NCBI GenBank assembly: GCA_903843285.1
Contig: CAIMPC010000034.1
Location: forward strand, 1-37,571
Origin: Candidatus Omnitrophota bacterium
GTDB lineage: Bacteria > Omnitrophota > Gorgyraeia > 2-01-FULL-45-10
Direction: 5' to 3'
Length of the DNA stretch: 37,571 bases
Shown here: positions 33,499-37,571 of the stretch, piece by piece
Numbering within the stretch: the first letter of the stretch is position 1
Layout: the number at the start of each line of letters is the position of its first letter
Position numbers and translations under genes: made by a program
The notes under the pieces: model-generated
The model's database searches: none
Seen by the model: only the letters and a program-made list of their open reading frames with translations
Told to the model about the DNA's origin: nothing

Positions 33499-34278
33499 AT
33501 GAAGCTGACGCGTCCATTAGTAGTTCTGGATCTCGAGACGACCGGTACCTGGGTGGAGAAGGATAGAATCGTAGAGATCGGAATGATCCGGATAGATCCG
33601 GACGGAGCACAACGTAAGTATCTGAAACGTGTTAACCCCGGAATGCCAATTCCTCCGAACGTCACCAGGATAATTAATATCACCGATGCGGATGTTAAGG
33701 ACGCGCCGCGCTTTAAAATGATCGCGCCCGAAGCGCTGGACTTTATCGGTGATGCGGATCTCGCAGGCTTCAATATTCTACGTTTCGATCTGCCTCTTCT
33801 GGAGCGGGAATTTTATGACGCAGGCATTAATTTAAATTGGCGTGACCGAAACGCATATGACGCGCAGAAGATCTATCATATTCATGAGAAGAGGGATCTC
33901 ATGGCCGCTTATCTGCTATATTGCGGCAAACGGCTGGAGAACGCGCACTCAGCCATGAGTGACGCGGAGGCCACGCTCGATATACTCGACGCGCAAATCG
34001 CCCAGTATGGTTCCGAGGAAGAGGGGATAGAGTCCCTGAGAGATATCGATTATGAGATGAAGAGTGATTACTTTGATAAAGATCGGAAGTTCTGCTGGTG
34101 GAATGGGAATCTCTATCCCACATTCGGTAAATATGCCCGGAAAAAAGACATAAAGGACATAGTGACGGAAGACCGCAGATACTTAGAATGGGTTATGAAT
34201 GCTGATTTCAGCGATGATATTAAGGCAATGATAAAGAAAGCGCTCAGTGGAGATTTCCCAAGCCCGCCAAACATATGA
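33499..34278 (+). CDS. DEDDh-family 3'-5' exonuclease (DnaQ-like)
   Basis: The 259-residue protein has an N-terminal DnaQ-type exonuclease domain: D11-L-E13 in VVLDLETTG, the second motif AGFNILRFDLPLLE, and H150...D155 in NAHSAMSDAEATLDIL, the complete DEDDh set for two-metal catalysis. Residues about 175-255 form a C-terminal extension with FGKYARKKDIKDIV and a helical end, seen in stand-alone exonucleases of this group. It should trim 3' ends of DNA (or RNA) in the cytosol. Its last four bases (ATGA) overlap the recN start, so both are made together, which fits a repair role. GAGGAAGAGAG precedes ATG 33499. Confidence 0.85.
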   Translation: MKLTRPLVVLDLETTGTWVEKDRIVEIGMIRIDPDGAQRKYLKRVNPGMPIPPNVTRIINITDADVKDAPRFKMIAPEALDFIGDADLAGFNILRFDLPLLEREFYDAGINLNWRDRNAYDAQKIYHIHEKRDLMAAYLLYCGKRLENAHSAMSDAEATLDILDAQIAQYGSEEEGIESLRDIDYEMKSDYFDKDRKFCWWNGNLYPTFGKYARKKDIKDIVTEDRRYLEWVMNADFSDDIKAMIKKALSGDFPSPPNI

Positions 34279-35942
34279 TCACACAGCTAACCATACAGAA
34301 TTACGGCTTAATTGACCGTCTCTCGATAGAATTAGGCGCGGGGTTAAATGTCCTTACCGGCCAGACCGGCGCGGGTAAGTCTATACTCATCGGCGCCCTC
34401 CGCCATGCGCTCGGAGAGCGTTTCGATACCGGCCAGATGCGCGATCCTAAGGAATCGTGTATCGTCGAACTTATCATCGAGCTTTCGAGTGACCTGATCG
34501 CGGAGAACGATAGGTTCAAAGAATATCTCGACGGTGATGACAGACATATAATTATAAATCGTACTTATACGCCTGAAGGCAAGAATAAGATTAAGATAAA
34601 TGGGTTCGCCATTACCCTCAGCCAACTTAAAGCGATCGGTGATCTGCTCGTCGATTTCCATGGGCCAAACGATCACCAGATGCTCCTGGATCCCGCATCG
34701 CACATAAAGATACTCGACCGGACCTGCCCCGGAATCCTGCCGCTTAAGAAGATTTATGCCGGGCTATATGGGGAATACGCCGATATTCAGCGCTCGCTTC
34801 AGGAGATAAAAGACGGCGTGCTCTCGAGAGAGCGCGATATGGACCTTCTTAGTCATCAGGTGCGGGAACTGGAGCGCGTGAGCCTCGATAAAAAGAAGTA
34901 CACTGAGACGATAGAGAAAGAGGCGCAGTTACAGAACCGCGAGAGGTTGCATGAGAATGTCAGCGCACTTATAGGTATATTCGAGAACGAGGAGAATGGC
35001 GTAGGCGAAGTGGTGTCTAAGGCATTTCCCTTTCTGGAGGCGTTGTCGTCTATTGATAAAGGTACGGCCAAGCTGAGCGCGAAAGTCGAGAGCCTTCAGT
35101 CGCTATCCGATGAGGTGCTATCGGAACTGCGTGACTACCAGGACGGGCTTTCGTTCGAGCCGCAGGAAGCGCGAGAGCTCGCCGAGCGTTGTGATGCGTA
35201 TCACGACATCATCAGAAAATACGGGCCCACGATCGAGGATGCCGCCGCTTTCTATGCGAAAGCAAAGGAGCGCTATGATTTTCTGGTTAATCTGGAGCAT
35301 AGCGACGGTGAACTGCAGGAAAGATTAAAGAAAGTCGCGAAATCCCTTAAGGATGCCGCCGCCAAAATTACGAAAGATCGCAGGAAGGCCTCAGAGGCTC
35401 TTTCGAATACGGTGGAGGCAGAGCTTAAGGAGCTCGGCATCGCGCATGTGCGCTTCGAGTGCCGCATGAGCCCTGTCGAACCCCGACCCGATGGCGCTGA
35501 TGATATCGCGTTTTTCATAAGCCCCAACCTCGGGGAGGATCTAAAACCGCTGTCCATGATCGTCTCGTCAGGTGAAGCGGCCCGCGTTATGCTGGCGCTA
35601 AAAAAATCACTCATGAAGGTCGACCCGATCCCCGTCCTGATATTCGATGAGATCGACGCCCAGATCGGCGGCAGGCTCGGCACCGTTATCGGCAGGAAGC
35701 TCTGCGAGCTTGCCGGAGACCGCCAGGTGATCCTGATTACGCATCTACCGCAGATCGCCAGCTTTGCCGAACGCCACTTTAAGGTAGTGAAGAATGTAAC
35801 AGACGGCCGCACACTTACGACCGTCGAGCTTCTGGATAGACTCGGCCGCGTAAAAGAGATGGCTAAGATGATGAGTGGTGAGAAGGAGAGCGGCATCTCA
35901 CTTACACATGCAGAAGAGATGCTTGTCAAGGCTCAGGGGTAA
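34275..35942 (+). CDS. recN: DNA repair ATPase RecN
   Basis: The 555-residue SMC-like protein has Walker A GQTGAGKS (29-36) after FxNYGLIDRLSIELGAGLNVL-type strands, a central coiled coil (about 150-370), and a C-terminal half with Walker B PVLIFDEIDAQIGGRLG and the switch VILITHLPQIASFA. Length and order match RecN, which acts on double-strand breaks. The ABC signature reads SSGEAARVMLALK, where most RecN have SGGELSR, an unusual but conservative-looking change. It is coupled to the exonuclease upstream (ATGA overlap). A repeat-borne promoter (R6) drives the pair; no LexA-type site was seen. Confidence 0.9.
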   Translation: MITQLTIQNYGLIDRLSIELGAGLNVLTGQTGAGKSILIGALRHALGERFDTGQMRDPKESCIVELIIELSSDLIAENDRFKEYLDGDDRHIIINRTYTPEGKNKIKINGFAITLSQLKAIGDLLVDFHGPNDHQMLLDPASHIKILDRTCPGILPLKKIYAGLYGEYADIQRSLQEIKDGVLSRERDMDLLSHQVRELERVSLDKKKYTETIEKEAQLQNRERLHENVSALIGIFENEENGVGEVVSKAFPFLEALSSIDKGTAKLSAKVESLQSLSDEVLSELRDYQDGLSFEPQEARELAERCDAYHDIIRKYGPTIEDAAAFYAKAKERYDFLVNLEHSDGELQERLKKVAKSLKDAAAKITKDRRKASEALSNTVEAELKELGIAHVRFECRMSPVEPRPDGADDIAFFISPNLGEDLKPLSMIVSSGEAARVMLALKKSLMKVDPIPVLIFDEIDAQIGGRLGTVIGRKLCELAGDRQVILITHLPQIASFAERHFKVVKNVTDGRTLTTVELLDRLGRVKEMAKMMSGEKESGISLTHAEEMLVKAQG

Positions 35943-35989
35943 GTAAGATTGCAGAGCCGGGCGATCTTCGGTGATATTCCGGAGAATCA

Positions 35990-36052
35990 TTGCCTTATAA
36001 ATGGATATTTCGTATAATAAAGCTGCTCATTAACGGTAATCACAATATAACC
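35990..36052 (+). promoter_or_regulatory. Repeat element R7: promoter plus leader before the AsmA-like gene
   Basis: TTGCCT (35990-35995), 17 bases ending TATTTCG, TATAAT (36013-36018), then AGCTGCTCATTAACGGTAATCACAATATAAC, a diverged copy of the R1/R2/R6 leader. It is well placed to drive the gene at 36108, which has AAAGGAGG before its ATG. Confidence 0.6.
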
Positions 36053-36107
36053 GATAATCTCGAATATGGTTCGGCGCTAAATTTACGCTTATAAAAAAGG
36101 AGGCCAT

Positions 36108-36929
36108 ATGAAAAAGTGGATGGTTATAGTAGTAGGAGTATTAGTCGCATTAGTGGCCCTTGGCGCGGTGAAGGATTTTGCCATAAAAATGGCGGTCGAG
36201 TCGGGCACTCAGTTAGTGACGGGCCTTAAGCTGCAGATTGGCACATTCAGGGTCGGTATATTTAATACTCTCGTCGACATCAGAAAACTGCGATTGCTTA
36301 ATCCCGCTGGATTCAAAGACAAGACGATGCTCGATATGCCCGAAATCTATGTTAGTTACGATCTCCCGGCAATTTTTGCAGGTAAGGTGCACTTAAAAGA
36401 AGTTCGTATAAATATGAAAGAGTTCGTCGTAGTTAAGAATGAGAAGGGACAATTAAATCTCAACTCGCTTAAAGTTGTACAGGCACAGAAGGCCGGTGTT
36501 AAGCCATCTGCGCAGGCGGGTGGGAAGGCCCCGGAGATACAGATAGATAAATTACATCTAACGATAGGCAAGGTCTACTATAAGGATTATTCTAATCCCG
36601 GCGCACCGCGCGTAATGGAGTATAATGTCAATATTAACGAAGAGTACACAAACATAACGGATCCATATTCATTAGTAAGCCTGATCGTGGTGAAGGCGCT
36701 GGCTAACACCTCAGTGTCGCGTCTTACTAACTTTGATATAAAAGGTTTGAGCGGCTCGGTATCGGATGCGCTGGGTAGCGCACAGAAGGTGACAGCGCAA
36801 GCCGCAGATACGGCTATGGAGACGGCGAAAACAGCTACCGAAACAGCCCGGAAGGCATCGGAAACTATAAAGGATACCACGAGCGCTGTAGGCGATACGT
36901 TTAAAAATGTTTTCGGATCGAGTAAGTAG
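36108..36929 (+). CDS. AsmA-like membrane-anchored periplasmic protein
   Basis: The 273-residue protein has one N-terminal membrane helix (4-22, VIVVGVLVALVALGA). The soluble region contains the AsmA/DUF748-type pattern ('I..lrl.NP.GF', here LRLLNPAGFKDKTMLDMPEI, then KVHLKEVRINMKEFVVVKNE) and a beta-rich second half (IDKLHLTIGKVYYKDY). The last 50 residues are an Ala/Thr/Lys-rich helix with a near-11-residue period (AADTAMETAKTATETARKAS), like LEA-type repeats. AsmA-like proteins take part in envelope lipid homeostasis or transport; the exact role here is unknown. The release-factor-like gene starts inside its last codons. Confidence 0.65.
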   Translation: MKKWMVIVVGVLVALVALGAVKDFAIKMAVESGTQLVTGLKLQIGTFRVGIFNTLVDIRKLRLLNPAGFKDKTMLDMPEIYVSYDLPAIFAGKVHLKEVRINMKEFVVVKNEKGQLNLNSLKVVQAQKAGVKPSAQAGGKAPEIQIDKLHLTIGKVYYKDYSNPGAPRVMEYNVNINEEYTNITDPYSLVSLIVVKALANTSVSRLTNFDIKGLSGSVSDALGSAQKVTAQAADTAMETAKTATETARKASETIKDTTSAVGDTFKNVFGSSK

Positions 36930-37341
36930 CGCCGGATCGTCTAAGGCGGAAGCCCTGACAGCGAAGATGTGTCTTCTCGGAATCAGGGAAGATGATATCC
37001 GCGAGCAGTTCATACGCGCGCAGGGCCGCGGCGGACAGAAGGTTAATAAGACCTCCGCCTGCGTCTATCTTAAGCATATACCGACAGGGATTGAGGTAAA
37101 ATGCCAGAGCGCCCGATCCCAGGCGCTTAACAGGTTTCTGGCGCGACGGATCCTTGTCAATAAGATCGAGTCGCTATTTCTGGGCAGAGAATCTGCCGAG
37201 CGCAAGGAGATCGAGAAGATAAGGCGTCAGAAGAGAAGGCGGTCTCGCAGGGCAAAAGATAAGATGCTGAAAGATAAGAAGCTTCATTCGGAGAAAAAGG
37301 CACAGCGCAGGTTCAGCGGTAGGGACTGTCCCAACGGGTAG
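36907..37341 (+). CDS. Release-factor-like GGQ protein (ribosome rescue type)
   Basis: The 144-residue protein holds an RF-1 domain with the catalytic GGQ motif at 42-44 (RGGQKVNKTSACVYLKH), which hydrolyses peptidyl-tRNA on the ribosome. It lacks the codon-recognition domain of RF1/RF2. The C-terminus (95-140) is very basic (RRQKRRRSRRAKDK), like the tail of ArfB or of small RF-like proteins that enters the empty mRNA channel. ATG 36907 overlaps the preceding gene by 23 bases; ATG 36967 is an alternative start. The last codons run into a GGGACTGTCCC palindrome, which may have altered the end of the protein. Confidence 0.8.
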   Translation: MFSDRVSSAGSSKAEALTAKMCLLGIREDDIREQFIRAQGRGGQKVNKTSACVYLKHIPTGIEVKCQSARSQALNRFLARRILVNKIESLFLGRESAERKEIEKIRRQKRRRSRRAKDKMLKDKKLHSEKKAQRRFSGRDCPNG

Positions 37342-37366
37342 TTAGCCTGTGGATTGGGACTGTCCC
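37322..37366. repeat. Pair of GGGACTGTCCC palindromes
   Basis: The 11-base palindrome GGGACTGTCCC occurs at 37322-37332 (inside the end of the release-factor-like gene) and again at 37356-37366 (flanked as TGGGACTGTCCCA). I recall similar GGGACNGTCCC words as dispersed REP-like repeats in some environmental genomes; that link is inference. Confidence 0.45.
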
Positions 37367-37408
37367 ATGCATGTAGAACCCGAAAAGATTAGTAGCTGTA
37401 TTACCGGT

Positions 37409-37431
37409 GGAGAGATGGCTGAGTGGCTGAT
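37409..37431 (+). pseudogene. Duplicated 5' fragment of tRNA-Ser
   Basis: GGAGAGATGGCTGAGTGGCTGA matches the acceptor and D-arm of the intact tRNA-Ser 67 bases downstream with one change. The sequence after it (TTTCGCGAAGCGAAA, a small hairpin) cannot make an anticodon arm. It is a truncated tRNA copy, as left by recombination or integration at a tRNA gene. Confidence 0.6.
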
Positions 37432-37475
37432 TTCGCGAAGCGAAAGCGCCTACACGTGTGAAGTTGCAAGTTGAC

Positions 37476-37565
37476 GGAGAGATGGCTGAGTGGTTGAAGG
37501 CACACGCCTCGAAAGCGTGCGACCCCTAACAGGGTCCCTGGGTTCGAATCCCAGTCTCTCCGCCA
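37476..37565 (+). tRNA. tRNA-Ser(CGA)
   Basis: A full class II tRNA: acceptor GGAGAGA/TCTCTCC, D-arm GCTGAGTGG, anticodon stem ACGC/GCGT with loop CTCGAAA (anticodon CGA, reads UCG), long variable arm GACCC-CTAACA-GGGTC, T-arm CTGGG-TTCGAAT-CCCAG, discriminator G and an encoded CCA. It reads nearly to the window end. Confidence 0.95.
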
Positions 37566-37571
37566 TATTTA

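Noticed and set aside
1..37571. CRISPR array, intact insertion sequence, prophage or integrase gene
   Set aside because: No regularly spaced direct repeats, no transposase or integrase motifs and no phage structural genes were seen on either strand.

Overview
The window looks like a chromosomal segment of an uncultured Gram-negative-type bacterium, most likely a member of the Omnitrophota or a near relative. This is inference from gene style: very large exported proteins with 'WAYPP'-type signal peptides, Porin_5-like and beta-barrel outer-membrane proteins, CARDB arrays, and a moderate base composition. No rRNA or other phylogenetic marker is present. Nearly every convincing gene is on the + strand.

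Layout. Positions 1-162 hold the end of an outer-membrane barrel gene, followed by a terminator. Positions 550-2000 hold a guanine-deaminase-like enzyme and an MBL-fold hydrolase. Positions 2000-5160 are an accessory patch: a RhuM-Fic protein, a toxin-antitoxin-like pair with a deleted nucleotidyltransferase and clear operators, a small membrane protein, and several copies of a dispersed promoter/leader repeat. Positions 5177-6165 hold a TudS/DUF523-like protein and a flavin-binding split-barrel protein.

Positions 6215-27868 form a large phosphate-starvation island: a PhoB/PhoR pair, a 1265-aa membrane protein, a second PhoB-like regulator with tiny ORFs and a porin, pstSCAB, a PEGA-like lipoprotein, phoU, a 2242-aa exported protein, an ArsC-type arsenate reductase, and a 5'-truncated phoU copy. 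Four transcription units in this island start with an almost identical Pho box of three direct repeats at exactly 11-bp spacing (TTCACA-N5-TTYACA-N5, then TTAAG or a variant). They lie before both giant genes, before the second regulator and before pstS. A phosphate-limitation signal sensed by PhoR should therefore switch on outer-membrane entry (porin), periplasmic capture (PstS), inner-membrane import (PstCAB), feedback (PhoU), amplification (second regulator) and two large envelope proteins of unknown function.

Positions 28194-33364 hold three exported proteins: a 1048-aa anchored array of CARDB-like repeats, a 435-aa secreted protein, and a GLQ/GLVN-repeat protein. Positions 33499-37341 hold a DEDDh exonuclease, recN, an AsmA-like protein and a GGQ-type release-factor-like rescue protein. 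The window ends with tRNA-Ser(CGA), preceded by a duplicated 5' fragment of the same tRNA.

The most interesting signals are the Pho-controlled giant proteins with two signal-like segments each, the family of TTGCNT-N17-TATAAT promoter/leader repeats, the arsC/truncated-phoU junction, and the deleted nucleotidyltransferase module. All assignments come from reading motifs by eye; no database search was run.
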